A stretch of DNA of 64,000 bases from Sipunculus nudus (taxonomy: Eukaryota; Annelida; Sipuncula; Golfingiida; Sipunculidae), in assembly GCA_026874595.1 (NCBI GenBank), contig CM049307.1, forward strand, positions 27,630,362 to 27,694,361, given 5' to 3'. Position numbers and translations under genes: made by a program. Below the pieces are notes generated by a model. The model saw only the letters and a program-made list of their open reading frames with translations, was not told the DNA's origin and did not search any database. Of this stretch, positions 1 through 12,327 are shown piece after piece (the stretch's first letter is position 1; the number at the start of each line of letters is the position of its first letter).

Positions 1-1640
1 TTGTGACTGGAGGGCTGATCTGTCATAGCTTCTGGTTGCTGGAGGGCTGATCTGTCATAGCTTCTGGTTGCTGGAGGGCTGATCTGTCATAGCTTCTGGT
101 GCTGGAGGGCTGATCTGTCATAGCTTCTGGTTGCTGGAGGGCTGATCTGTCATAGCTTCTGGTTGCTGGAGGGCTGATCTGTCATAGCTTCTGGTTGCAG
201 GAGGGCTGATCTACCATCTCTTCTTGTTACTGGAGGGCTGATCTGTCATAGCTTCTGGTTGCTGGAGGGCTGATTTGTCATAGCTTCTGGTTGCTGGAGG
301 GCTGATCTGTCAAGCTTCTTGTTGGTGGAGGGCTGATCTACCATCTCTTCTTGTTACTGGAGAGCTGATCTGTCATAGCTTCTGGTTTCTGGAGGGCTGA
401 CCTGCTATTTGCTTCTGTTACTAGAGTTCTGATCTGCCAATGCTTCTGGTTGCAGGAGGGCTGATCTACCATCTCTTCTTGTTACTGGAGGGCTGATCTG
501 TCATAGCTTCTGGTTGCTGGAGGGCTGATCTGTCATAGCTTCTTGTTGTTAGAGGGCTGATCTTCTATTTACTTTAGGTTGCTTGAGGGCTGAACTGACA
601 ATGCTACTGGTTGCAGGAGGGCTGATCTACCATCTCTTCTTTTTACTGGAGGGCTGATCTGTCATAGCTTCTGGTTGCTGGAGTGCTGATCTGCTATTTA
701 CTTTAGGTTGCTTTAGGGCTGAACTGACAATGCTTCTAGTTGCTGGAGGGCTGATCTACCATCTCTTCTTGTTACTGGAGGGCTGATCTGTCATAGCTTC
801 TGGTTGGTGGAGGGCTGATATGTCATAGCTTCTGGTAGCTTTAGGGCTGATCTGCCAATGCTTCTGGTTGCAGGGGCTGATCTGCCATTGCTTCTTGTTA
901 CTGGAGAGCTGATCTGTCATAGCTTCTGGTTGCTGGAAGGTGGACGTGCTATTTGCTTCTGGTTGCTTGAGGGCTGATCTGTCATAGCTTCTTGTTGGTG
1001 GAGGTCTGATCTACCATCTCTTCTTGTTACTGGAGGGCTAATCTGTCATAGCTTCTGGTAGCTTGAGGGCTGATCTGCTATTTACTTTAGGTTGCTTGAG
1101 GGCTGAACTGACAATGCTTCTAGTTGCTGGAGGGCTGATCTACCATCTCTTCTTGTTACTGGAGGGCTGATCTGTCATAGCTTCTGGTAGCTTGAGCGCT
1201 GATCTGTTATTTACTTTAGGTTGCTTGAGGGCTGAACTGACAATGCTTCTGGTTGCTGGAGGGCTGATCTACCATCTCTTCTTGTTACTGGAGGGCTGAT
1301 CTGTCATAGCTTCTGGTTGTTAGAGGGCTGATCTGCCAATGCTTCTGGTTGCAGGAGGGCTGATCTGCCATTGCTTCTTGTTACTGGAGAGCTGATCTTT
1401 CATAGCTTTCTGATGCTTGAGGGCAGATCTACTGTTTGCTTTAGTTGCTGCAGGGCTAATCTGTTATTTGCTTTTTGTTGCTGGAGGGCTGATCTGCCAT
1501 AGCTTCTCTTTGCTGGAGGGCTGATCCGCCATTACTTCTTGTTGCTGGAGGGATGATCTGCCATTATATCTGTTTGCTGGAGGGCTGATCTGCTTTTACT
1601 CCTGGTTGCAGGAGGAAATGGTCTGCCAATGTTTTTGCTA
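1..1640. repeat. 32-bp minisatellite array (about 50 copies)
   Basis: Head-to-tail units whose commonest form reads CTGGAGGGCTGATCTGTCAT plus AGCTTCTGGTTG, repeating every 32 bp (GGAGGGCTGATC starts at 9 and again at 41). The array starts at or before base 1 and decays after about 1,560. At least three subtypes alternate: TGTCATAGCTTCTGGTTGC, TACCATCTCTTCTTGTTAC, and a diverged TGCTATTTACTTTAGGTTGC/GAACTGACAATGC pair. The subtypes recur in the same order, so blocks of several units have been duplicated. Because 32 is not a multiple of 3 the frame is not kept and I see no coding role. Confidence 0.95.
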
Positions 1641-2811
1641 GCTGGAAGATGATCTTAATTTGTTTCTTGCAGCAAGAAAGCTGACTCGTTGGTGATGGTT
1701 CTTCTGTAGAAAAATACAAGCAAAAAAATGTGTAAAAGTGGGTGGCTAGTATACCACAAAGAAGCATGTGATGTCAATCAGTGCAACAGCCACTGGTTTC
1801 ACTGAGTCAGGGTATGTGCAGAGCCGATAATGACAGATTCAGTGAATTTCTGGCAGCCATCTTCATAGTCTCTGTCATTTACTAAGAGCAGGTGAAAGTT
1901 GCTGTTTGTGATAAATGATTATGTCGCTGTGCTGTGCACTCTCTGCACCTGCCATGGCGTGGTCTATAGACTGTTGATTAGCATGTCTGCCTAACAAGAA
2001 ATCATCTCCACTCATCCTGTTTGATGGAATGTCCTTGCTCTCCAGTCAGTCATGTCTATGTATGAGCAGTGATGACGTGTGTAGGAGACCTACAAGGTCA
2101 AACCTAATCTAAAGTCACTCACAGTACTACTGGAAACTACCTCTAAAGAAATTGAAGGAAGTTTGAAATTTTTAAAAATCTTGTGGCACAGGTATTGGAA
2201 CATATAGGTGACTGCAAAACCTCTCCAATTCTTTGTAACAATGAAACAATATGCTATTTTAGCAAATGGTTCATGATACATCACAATACAAAAACAATTA
2301 ATTATGTATCACTGTACAAAGTCTAATATCTTTTCAATATAGATGCCTCTGTAACAATACATAGATCATATTTGATCATAAGTTAGATGTAAGACATTCA
2401 AAAATAGTCTCTCAATCCCATAAAACCCATGTAAGGGTACATTAGTACATTAGTAGATGTAGTTGCCATTCTGATTGCCATTATTTATTGTTTATAAAAT
2501 AAATATATATTTATGGTTTTAGAAATAAAGTTTATGAGAAGAGCTAGATTAGCTTAAATATTTATTCAAAGGAAGAAAATAGGCTTATAAATTAAACTAA
2601 TGTATTCTGTACATATAATTAATTGTATGTTATATTATGAATGAAGCATCATGATCTATATAGTATCTTGAAATAATGTATAACTACATACATTATCTTC
2701 ATTGTAAAATATCTGCCTGTCAGGCCTCTGGATATATGTCACGTTAAGATTTACACATGACAGATGTGAATAAGCTATTAATGGATCAGTCATTACTATG
2801 GTATCAAGAAA
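1641..2811. other. No recognisable gene
   Basis: AT-rich unique-looking sequence after the 32-bp array. Only short open frames are present (up to about 65 codons), with no recognisable protein motif, RNA gene or element ends. Confidence 0.6.
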
Positions 2812-2815
2812 TTAA

Positions 2816-3362
2816 CCGTATGTGAGAGGATATGCGTGTCCCTGCCATTTCAAATTCATCATGATGTTGTATGTGAGAGGATATGTGTGTCCATGCCATT
2901 TCAAATTCATCATTCTGATGTATGTGAGAGGATATGTGTGTCCATGCCATTTCAAATTCATCATTATGTTGTATGTGAGAGGATATGTGTGTCTATGCCA
3001 TTTCAAATTCATCATTCTGCTGTATGTGAGAGGATTGGTGTGTCCATGCAATTTCAATTCATCATTCTACTGTATGTGAGAGGATTTGTGTCCATGCCTC
3101 TTTTAATTCTTCATTCTACTGTACATTAGAGGATTTGTGTGTCCATGCCTATTTAAATTCATCATTCTACTGTACCTGAGAGGATTTGTGTGTCCATGCC
3201 CATTTAAATTCATCATTCTACTATATGTGAGGCAATTTTTTTGTGTGTCCATGAACATTTAGATTCATCATTCTGCTTTACATGAGAGAATTTGTGTCCA
3301 TGCCCATTTAGGTTCATCATTCTGCTTTACATGAGAGAATTTGTGTGTCCATGCCCATTATT
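2816..3362. repeat. 51-bp tandem repeat, about 10 copies, decaying rightwards
   Basis: Units begin GTATGTGAGAGGATATG and continue through TCCATGCCATTTCAAATTC and ATCATT. Successive starts at 2,818 and 2,869 give a 51-bp period. The first five units are nearly identical and later ones diverge and shorten. Since 51 = 17 codons, stop-free frames persist on both strands for 80-97 codons, giving a repeated 17-residue peptide. The frames end with the array and lack any other coding signal, so I treat them as a by-product of the period. Confidence 0.93.
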
Positions 3363-5605
3363 GTATCTAAATATCAATAATATTGTATCTACCTTTCATA
3401 AGGATGGAGGATAAAGTAATTATGTAGTTCGTTCAGCAGAACATCAGACAACTCATGAATACAGGTGTTTGATGTTTATAAAAAAATAGGAAAATGATAA
3501 CGTTGACACTTTTACTGACCTGTGGAGATGTATATTAAAAGTATACATGCAGTTAGTGTGAAGAAACTTCAGCTTGGAGATAATTGAAATTTGCGCTGCA
3601 TGATATGCTTTGATTTACGTAATTACAAACACAGCCATATTGATTCTACATTAGTGGAAAGCTGGTGATCCATACTGGAGCCTCGTGCCTACAAGGAATC
3701 TATAAGCTGCTTTTAGGCTATGATTTCATGCAGAATGGACAAATTACTATTGATTGACCTATGTCAGACCCGCTCTAGGGTCTGAGTGCTGCCATGCATA
3801 CATACTGCCCCTCCATCAGCCCTGAGATGACATTGCTCCTCTGTGAAATAAAAAAAACAGGATATTTTACTAAAAAAAGTTTGCCATATAAAGTAGAATT
3901 CTGCTGTTATACCGGCAGGTTAACTGGAACAGTATTGTACTTTGGCCTAAAGTCCCAAGGGTCAGGCCACCTGCAGACAGGCAATTAATTGGTAATTTTA
4001 CCATAGAGATTTGACACATATTGTAAACCTGCTCAGATTTCTTAAATATCTCCCCAGCTTATTTTTGCTGAAAACAAGTCTGAGATGTATGTCAACTGTT
4101 GTAATATGGCTAAAAGTCACAATTAAATGGATGCAACCATCTGCTGGATCCTGGTCCTCATTTACTAGTATATAATACCTAGAACTCTAATGATACATTT
4201 TCTCCTAATAGAGAGGGTCCATAATTGGATAACACAGATTATGTCAGTCTCACCTGAGTTTACATGTTGCTTTCCTGGTCCTTCAAGCCTGTTTATTCCT
4301 GCTTTTTTTTACTCCCTTGGAAGCATATAACTCCAGCAGCCATAAGAGGTGCTAGAAGGTAATTTGTTCTACATTCATTCTGTCCATGACCAGCATCCAT
4401 TCACTCCTGGGTTGAGAGAGGGCAACCTTTTGTGAGGACTTGGATAAGAGTCTTAGGGCAGATGGTGATCAGAACGGGGTCCAAACCAACAACCCTGCAG
4501 TCACCACTGTGCCACCACACTCCATGGTCTCATGCTGTGATATATGTTTCTTGGTATTTAATTCACTGATGATACAAAACACAGTACATCACAAAATAAG
4601 TAGCGTCAGAAGTCAGTTTAATATTGGACATTCTTTTGGATGGTCATATATAACCTCAAAGCAATGATACAGAGTTATCTGATGATACTGATATGATATT
4701 TGACTGTGAATCGTGATGTATTAGTGCAGAGGTGAAACGTTACAGCCCTTGGAATCAAACTTTAGTTATCAACAGAATTAGACAAAAGACTGAAATATAT
4801 TATGATACTAATGAGCATGATTTTAAATTATTTTTAAAAGTAAATTTTTTCAGCCAGTAAGTGTGTCACAAACAAAAAAGGACATACTTCCACAGTTTGC
4901 AACTTTTATTGTATTTTATATTTAATTTTATTTTGCAACACAGATTATCTTCTGTTTTTAAATTTCCTTGATTTATGTTAAAGTGTGGACATTGTAATGC
5001 CTATAGGCCAGATCCATCCAATAGAAATTCAATTAATGTTTTACCATTTACCTATGTGTCAATATTAAACTTTTTGATATGACTCAGTGTGGCTTTCCAC
5101 CTAGGTTGACTGATTCCATCAAACATTCAACTCATTTGAAATATGTTTGTGGCAGGTTAGATAATTACTGTGACATTTATTTTACTGACTTCAACTTATT
5201 TGTTTAGGAGATGACAGGTATTATTTTCTGTGTGGTTGTGATATAAATATTTGTGCTCCATCCTGGTCAGTGTTGTTTCATCGATTAAAGTACAGGTTAC
5301 ATGACACACAACTTGAACTATCTATAAACATAGTTGATCAATACTACAGGATCATCAGGACCAAGGTATAAATAATACTAGCTACCTGAGTAAATCATGC
5401 TTAACAGCAAGGTTAATAGCATAATAAAGACGTTCTGCTTACTGATATTGGGTCATTATGGTGGTTTATTGAAAATATTGGTTTTAGATTAAAACACAGT
5501 TTATGGTTAGTAGGGCTAATTGTCTGAATACCTTTTCCATTTGTATATATTCATCAAAATATGTTGATTGATTATCAGTAAAATTAATAATGTTTATGCT
5601 GCATG
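3363..5605. other. No recognisable gene
   Basis: AT-rich DNA with short chance open frames (60-75 codons) only. No splice-flanked conserved exon, tandem repeat or element terminus was recognised. Confidence 0.6.
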
Positions 5606-5611
5606 ATATTT

Positions 5612-6000
5612 AAGGGACCTATTCACATACCTGGCATGTTTATATACATAAATTATAGGGTGCTTTGCTTAAAATATTATGGAATGTGCGTATATAACAT
5701 TTTAAAACTGCTTGATTACTACTGTACATTAACACAAATAAGCATACATCATATGTGATCAGTGGTACTACTGTACTTACATAAACATAGCGTGCGCCAC
5801 CTGCTGGTTGTACCACACAACTTCAAAAATAAAGATTTTTCAAGCTTCATACTCGCATTTCTTCTAGATCTGTGTCTCTTCTTTAATTTGTCTTCTTCTT
5901 GTTTGGGAGTTGTCCCACATGCTCAGGAATCTGCGTCTGGTAACGCAGTCTTGTTATGGTAAACAGACACATGTGCACTGTGTTTTTCCACATGCAGACA
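5612..6000 (+). repeat. Dispersed repeat, family E, copy 1
   Basis: Shares several blocks, in the same order, with a minus-strand copy at about 33,090-33,490: CCTATTCACATACC, GATCAGTGGTAC, AACATAGCG(T/C)GC(G/A)CGCC, TTGTTTGGGAGT and TAAACAGACACA. The right half also matches 11,690-11,885. No terminal repeats or target duplication were found, so its class is unknown. It may be an old transposon or a lineage-specific interspersed repeat. Confidence 0.6.
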
Positions 6001-6121
6001 CATTACTATGTATGAAACAGGTGAATAAGACAAAATTATCAATATGGGACTAAAAGCCTTTTCAGGAAAATCATATGATGATGATGATCCATAGGTTAAC
6101 TCCAAAATTTATTGTAATAAT

Positions 6122-6695
6122 CTTTGGTTGTTAAACCTAACCTTCCAGAAAATTTCATCCAGATATGTTCCTTACTTATTGAGTTAAGTGACTAACAGAC
6201 AAACCAACCAATTAACCAAGGGGAAAACATAATACGTTTACTCCAAAAGGGATATAATTGTAAATACCTGATAGCCTAATGGGTTCTTACATTGATAAGT
6301 AAAATGTGGATTTAATAAGATATAAAGTAATTAATGTGAAAATGTCAGTACCGGTACATTATGTGTGGCCCGTCGGTCTCATAGCAATAGCCTGGTGGTT
6401 CAGTTCTATATTCCTTGGTTGTTTAACCTAACCTTCCTTAAAATTTCATCCGAATCTGTTCCTTACTTTTTGAGTTAAGTGACTTACAGACAAACCAACT
6501 AATTAACCAGGGGAAACATAATACCTTCACCCCTAAAAGGTTTTTAATTATAAAAAACTTGATAGCCCTAATGGGTTAGTACATTGATCAGTAAAATGAG
6601 GATTTAATAAGATATAAAGTAATAAATGTTAATATGTCAGTACCGGTACATTATGTGGGGTCCGTCGTCTCATAGCAACAGCCTGGCAGGTTGTA
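6122..6695. repeat. Direct tandem duplication of about 290 bp
   Basis: Two adjacent copies begin at 6,123 and 6,413 with TAACCTAACCTTCC and run through AAATTTCATCC, GAGTTAAGTGACT, ACAGACAAACCAAC and GTCAGTACCGGTACATTATG. The copies differ by many substitutions and small indels, so the duplication is not recent. The words resemble the low-complexity cores of interspersed invertebrate repeats; no coding content is seen. Confidence 0.85.
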
Positions 6696-7179
6696 ATGAG
6701 TTCTTGCACACTTGTTTCTTTTTACTGGTACGTACTAGGTAGGACAGGGCTCACTACCGCTCAGTGTTAGATTTGCTGTTGTGTTGGCATTTAACGCTTT
6801 GTTTTCAGACATATGTCTCTTTGAGAATAAGATGTTCCTACTCATGTTAATTATAGGCATATTGCACATGAAGATACTGCTGTTGTCTTTTTTATTCACG
6901 GGGTTAAATTCTTTTATTTCCATTTTTTCAATTTTTCATGAGGGTTTTATTTTCCTGATCTTACCTTACATTAACTCACACAAATTATGTAACAATTATG
7001 ATATCAGTTACCTAATGTGCACTCAAAATCTTAACAATTGGATGATGACCAAAGGAAAGTTCATATAAGTGGAAAATCCTCTTTAAAAGTGACATATATA
7101 TACAAAAACTTGATACTTATACATTTATAATATCAGTCTTTGATTTATAGTTAATATAAAAATATATTAATATTGAGCA

Positions 7180-7480
7180 GTATTGGAGCAAGAGAGGTGG
7201 CCAAGGAGGTCTGGACCCTCCACATTTCAGATGCTGCACCTTTTTGCTGCAGTCCAGTCCCCCCCCCCCCCTACCCCACTCATGTATGACTTTTAGTCCT
7301 TTTAAAGGTTGGTCTTCCACAGTCGGACATCCCCCCCCCCCCTCCATTTTTCCAAAATTCTGGAATGGCCTCTGAAGTGAAGGGATGTTTCTAGTGTTTT
7401 TAACTTTTAATCAGCTTGTGGGAAAAAGTCTCAGAAAGTGCCCCCCCCCCACCTTTCCAAGATCCTGGATCTACCCCTGA
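7180..7480. repeat. C-tract-bearing dispersed repeat fragments
   Basis: Three C-runs (about 7,259-7,271, 7,331-7,342 and 7,441-7,450) punctuate a twice-repeated motif: TTCCAAAATTCTGGAATGGC ... CTGAAGTGAAGGGATGTTTCT and TTCCAAGATCCTGGATC ... CTGAAGTGATGGCATGTTTCT. A reverse-complement relative appears near 22,110 (GGATCCAGGATTTTGGAAA). It looks like the remains of an interspersed element; no termini are defined. Confidence 0.55.
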
Positions 7481-8299
7481 AGTGATGGCATGTTTCTTAT
7501 GTTATTTACTTTGAATTGAGCTTCTTGGAACTTGTGTCAGAGAGTGGTGCATGGATGTCTAATATCCTCAAGGAACCGTAAATAGTGCTGGCCTCTTACA
7601 TCACAAGTGGAACACCCTCAACTGAATGTATGGATCAGCCGTCTCGGTGATTTATCTGAGCGGTATCTCTACCTATTGATGTAGAAGGCTATTTTAAGGA
7701 GGCCGACCATGCAGCCTATTGCGCAGTGAAAGCAGCAATAAAGGCAAGAAATAGTGAAGGTCACCGCCTTCTGTCACCGTGGTTTTGTCATGGGAACATT
7801 ATATCACAACTGTATAAATGTCCAGCTCGGGAATCTCTGTCTGGCTCCAGATACTTTTTAATTTCTTCACAAATTTCATTAAACATTTTTACATAAATGA
7901 TGCTTGACACAAAATGTAGTCAGAATTTTAATTAAAGGGTATAATCTTTTATTAAAATTAAGATAAGGTAAGATATATTTTTATGCCTATAATATATAAC
8001 TATGTAGCTGTTAACACAATAAATGGAATAAAAGTTTCACATTATGAATTTTTTGAATTATGAAGTAAAATAGTAAATGTAGTAAATTAAAATGATTTAA
8101 TTATATTAGACAGTCATAAAAAAGAAAATATGAAAATACTTGTGTTTCTATAAGAACATGACTACAAATAATATGGAAAATAAAGTAGGCTTTCCCCATA
8201 TATATATGGATACCAAAAATATAATCAAACTAGATATAGATACAATGCCAATCAATCCCTGGGACTTACTACAAGCCCTGCTCAAAGCCTGCAAATAAG

Positions 8300-8520
8300 C
8301 GATAAACTCCTACAACCAATAAGATGATATTCAGTCCCAAGTTGCAATTTGCATCGCAGCTGCCCACAACAATTGCAAAGGATCACAAATGAATCGCAAG
8401 TTTTCTGAAATGCCAGAAACCTTGCGATCATTTTCGTAAGTTGAGTCACAAGTCCCACTCACCTGTGATTCAGAGACAAGTCACAAATCCCTTGCGATTC
8501 AAGTCGCATCGTATCATGTC
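8300..8520. other. Region rich in TTGCGAT/ATCGCAA words
   Basis: Repeated inverted words such as CATCGCAG, ATCGCAAG, CTTGCGATC and CTTGCGATTC lie within about 200 bp. They recall the subterminal arrays of the TIR elements at 46,294 and 56,463, but I found no partner arm or defined end, so this may be a half-element or coincidence. Confidence 0.3.
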
Positions 8521-8537
8521 ACTGCAAAATTGCCAGT

Positions 8538-8560
8538 GGGGGGGGGGGGGGGGGGGGGGG
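8538..8560. repeat. Poly-G tract (23 G)
   Basis: An uninterrupted G run on the + strand. Long G runs are rare in AT-rich DNA and can form quadruplexes; the length may be uncertain because homopolymers are prone to sequencing error. Confidence 0.9.
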
Positions 8561-9833
8561 CAGGCTTAATATAGACCTAAGGAATAAGATAAAAGTTATT
8601 TTAACTGTAAATTTAAATAAATCATGGATACAAGAACCATTAATTTTTAATAGAACCTTTAAATGTTTCTGTAAAGATGAAAGTGAAAAGAATATGAGAA
8701 ATTCAGTCGATAAGGATGCAAATGTTGAGGGAAAGCAGAATGTCACAAAACACATCTGTTTTAAGATATTAATATTTAGAGTTATTCAGGATAATACTTT
8801 CCCTGCGATATGTCTATCCTGATTCAGTTTTAAATTTCTCTTCATCATATTAAGTTCTGTTCATGCTGTGTTTTGTTTGTTTTGTTGGTGAGAGTTTCAA
8901 ATTCGTGATATTAGTGAAAAAAGAATTATTGTGAATATAAAACCTTCATGAATAAGAGATCTCATTGTCTTAGACAAAATTAATAATTAAAAGGTAATTT
9001 GATATAATGAATAAAAATAGATGTATGTTCAAAGTGTATGTTCAAAAATTGATATTTTAAATGATATCAGATCTTTCTGTTTTTCTGCGAATAACAAACA
9101 ATTTTTTTTGTTGAAAAGATTCTGTATACACAATATTGATATAATTAATTCACATTATAATTGTTTTATTCTGTATATTTTTCTTTTATATTGTGAGATC
9201 TCAAAAATAGAACCCTTGCTTAACACTGAATACTTGAAAATTATGAAATGTTAACCATTATGAAGCCAGCCAAGGACCACCTTCCTTTTGTCTTATATCT
9301 TTCATCAGACATACCTGATGCAACGGGTGGCTGTTTCTTTGAGCTGCTGACTTTAATCTTGTTGCTTGCCTTTGTAGCTAATTACTGAACAGTCTGGTTC
9401 AAGTTTTACAGTGACTGACTCGTGCTCCTTGTGTCACTTAATATATAGCCTGCAGACTACATCGGTTAATGTTTTGAAACAAGCTGAATGTATATAATGA
9501 CAAAGCAAAGCCCATACTCTGCTGCATTAGCAAACCAGAACTGGATAGCGAAAATAATTTACTAATGGATAAAGACTAAAAACTGTGTGTAATCTGGGTA
9601 CATTTTAAATTGTGTCCTTCAGGTTGTGACTAAGATGTTATTGTAGAATGCTCCAGGTTTGTATTTCCTGAACATTTTGTTCTCCAGGGCAGGTCCTGAT
9701 CAGATTCTGAGATTAACTGGTACAGTTTTATGTCCAGCTTTCATTGAGATTGATTCATTTCAAATGCATTAATATTTGCAAACCAAGGTAATGGAAGTAG
9801 AAGCAGTTCTAGTGACTTAGGAAAAAAGAATGT

Positions 9834-10640
9834 TGCTACAGAAAAGCTAACAAAACACATGGTGCTACAGAAAGCAAACAAAACACATGGTGCTACAGAA
9901 AAGCTAAAAACACATGGTGCTACAGAAAAGCTAACAAAACACATGGTGCTACAGAAAAGCAAACCAAACACATTGTGCTGCAGAAAAGCTAACAAAAACA
10001 CATGGTGCTAATGAAAAGCTAACAAAACACATGGTACTACAGAAAAGCTAACAAAACACATGGTGCTACTGAAAAGCAAACAAAACATATGCTACATGTG
10101 CTACAGAAAAGCCAACAAAACACATGTGCTACAAAAAAGCTAACAAAACACATGGTGCTACAGAAAAGCAAACAAAACACATTGTGCTACAGAAAAGCTA
10201 ACAAAACACATGGTGCTACAGAAAAGCAAACAAAACACATGGTGCTACAGAAAGGCTAACAAAAACACATGGTGCTACAGAAAAGCAAACAAAACATATG
10301 CTACATGTGCTAGAGAAAAGCCAACAAAACACATGTGCTACAGAAAAGCTAACAAAACACCTGGTGCTACAGAAAAGCAAACAAAACACATTGTGTTACA
10401 GAAAAGCTAACAAAACACATTGTGCTACAGAAAAGCTAACAAAAACACATGGTGCTAATGAAAAGCTAACAAAAACACATGGGGACTACAGAAAAGCTAA
10501 CAAAACACATGGTGCTACAGAAATGCCTACAAAACACATGGTGCTACAGAAAAGCTAACAAAACACATGGTGCTACAGAAAAGCTAAAAAAAAAAAGGTG
10601 CTACATACAGAAAAGCAAACAAAAAACATGGTGCTACACA
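9834..10640. repeat. 29-bp satellite array (about 27 copies)
   Basis: Units read GCTACAGAAAAGCTAACAAA ACACATGGT, 26-30 bp each through small A-run changes and a GCTAAC/GCAAAC alternation. A longer block containing CATATGCTACATGTGCTA occurs at about 10,085 and again about 210 bp later, showing higher-order duplication. Frames stay open for 66-95 codons only because the unit lacks stops in some phases. The array ends against a reverse-oriented family A element at about 10,645, so it may be that element's tandem core. Confidence 0.93.
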
Positions 10641-10644
10641 TATG

Positions 10645-10988
10645 GGAGGGGTGGGAGCCTAGCTAAGCTGAGTCAATGTTATATGAGTTATTATATTTCC
10701 TGGTTTTTTACAAAGTGCTTTATGTTTGGGCCTAAAACTTCAAAGAATAATGCAATATTGACATAATTTCTGGCACGTATATAAGAAATATATGCAGGAA
10801 TTGTTATTTCAAACATGTAAAGATTTACAATAGGGATTTTCAAAGTGGGCAGTTTTGAAGTGTAACAATAGGTTTTTAACTGGAAAATTGAGGTTTTTCT
10901 TAATTTCTCAAAGGAACAAAGTCGCAAAGGGAGACAGAGGACAAAGGAACATGGCTATACCTCGGATTACTTATAGTCAGCTGAGCTT
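10645..10988 (-). mobile_element. Family A (Helentron/HINE-like) element, 5' part, minus strand
   Basis: Read on the minus strand it starts with a degenerate AAGCTCAGCTGACTATAAGT terminus, a CTCTGTCTCC remnant of the GTCC-rich tract, then the family A module (TTGTTCCTTTGAGAAATTAAG, AACCTCAATTTT, CACTTCAAAACTGCC, CATAAAGCACTTTGTAAA). The same order is seen at 42,548, 45,625 and 63,790. The 3' half is missing; the 29-bp satellite sits where it should continue. Confidence 0.75.
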
Positions 10989-11689
10989 AAAATGGTACTA
11001 TTGTATCATTAAAGATTTAAATATTTCATAATTCATAATTTGATATAAACAGCACAAACAATGGTGGCAGTAACCTTCAACAACAAAAAAATTAAATAAA
11101 ACTAAAGAGAGCTATGACTTTATATAATGGTCAGGCAGTAAGATTTTGTGGTTACAACTTTCACATCCAGTTAGTTGATGCCATTCTTTGGGGATGAACA
11201 GCACCATTGATTATGTATTTATTCCTCCAGGTATGTCTTTTGGGAGTTATGAAAAATTTGTTAAAGACAATCTTCAGACAAGAAACAATCTTACTTTCCT
11301 TGTAATTTCTGCTCTTATTCCTCAGTGAATGAGGGGTCTCTCAGGTCGATCACTTACATTGATATCCCCTGGCTCTGAGACTAACCAACCCAGTTGTTTC
11401 AGAATGACAAATAAGGAATAAGTGAATGGACCAGGTTGTTCATGTAAAGTGCTGCATAGCTGTTTTAAAAACCATTCATCATATTGATTTGAAGGAACCC
11501 TATTTTGATTCGAGTGAACTCACAATGCCTGAAAACCCTCCAAAGATGACCAGTCAAATGGTTGCTTAAATGATGGACCTTTTCACATAATAGGTATGTT
11601 AGATATACACAAAATATAGTGTTTTCTCCTTGAAATATATTGTACGTGGTATCTGCCAAAATTTCTTTTCAAAGTGTATGCTTACTAAT
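10989..11689. other. No recognisable gene
   Basis: AT-rich DNA with only short chance frames; nothing recognised. Confidence 0.55.
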
Positions 11690-11885
11690 ACACATAAGTG
11701 AAAATGTTTCATCTGTGCTTCTTCTTTCATGTTGCTTTTTTCTTTGCTTGGGAAATGTTACACATGTTCAAGATTGGATCTCTGGTCATACAGTCTTGTT
11801 ATAGTAAACAAACATGCAAGGACTGTGTTTACTTACATAGAGAACCATATCAATATATAAAACAGTAGAATTTGAGGAAAGAAGT
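11690..11885 (+). repeat. Dispersed repeat, family E, partial copy
   Basis: Resembles 5,855-6,000 in order: TCTGTGCTTCTTCTTT, a CTTGGGA block, CACATG(T/C)TCA, CAGTCTTGTTAT(A/G)GTAAAC and GACTGTGTTTAC. It lacks the left half of the family. Similarity was judged by eye. Confidence 0.5.
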
Positions 11886-12327
11886 CTGTTTACCAGGATG
11901 GTTTTGTCAGGAAACTTTAGTATTCAACCAAAATAAACTATAGGTGTTAGATAATGAACTTTTTATTGCAAATTTTATGTATCTTTAAGCTCCTAAAGTT
12001 TCAAATTCATCTTTGCAATTTACCCCTATATTGAATTATATAGTAGATTACATGTAGGTCTGTTTCCTTTCAGATTTTTTACTTGTTGCCTCTAGCACAC
12101 TTTCAGGAAATATTGAGGTGTCGACCTATTGATACTGGTCAATTATTTCACAAAGTATAAACTTTCACCCTCGGTGTATTTGTAAATACTGTCTCTTGAA
12201 AAAATTCCCTTGAAAGAAGATGACTATGATCATGATAAGAGAAATACTAGTATTCTGTAAATAAGGCTTCTCAATTTTCAGATATCCATGGTCACTTCAG
12301 ATGCCAATCAGTGTAGCATGTATAACA

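Noticed and set aside
9834-10640. Possible CRISPR-like array.
   Set aside because: Units are contiguous with no unique spacers, and the DNA is eukaryotic; an ordinary satellite.
12280-12310. TTTTCAG followed by GATATCCATGGTCAC, resembling the start of a PP1 GDIHG exon.
   Set aside because: The following residues do not continue as the conserved QYYDLLRLFE of PP1, and no GDYVDR follows; chance match.
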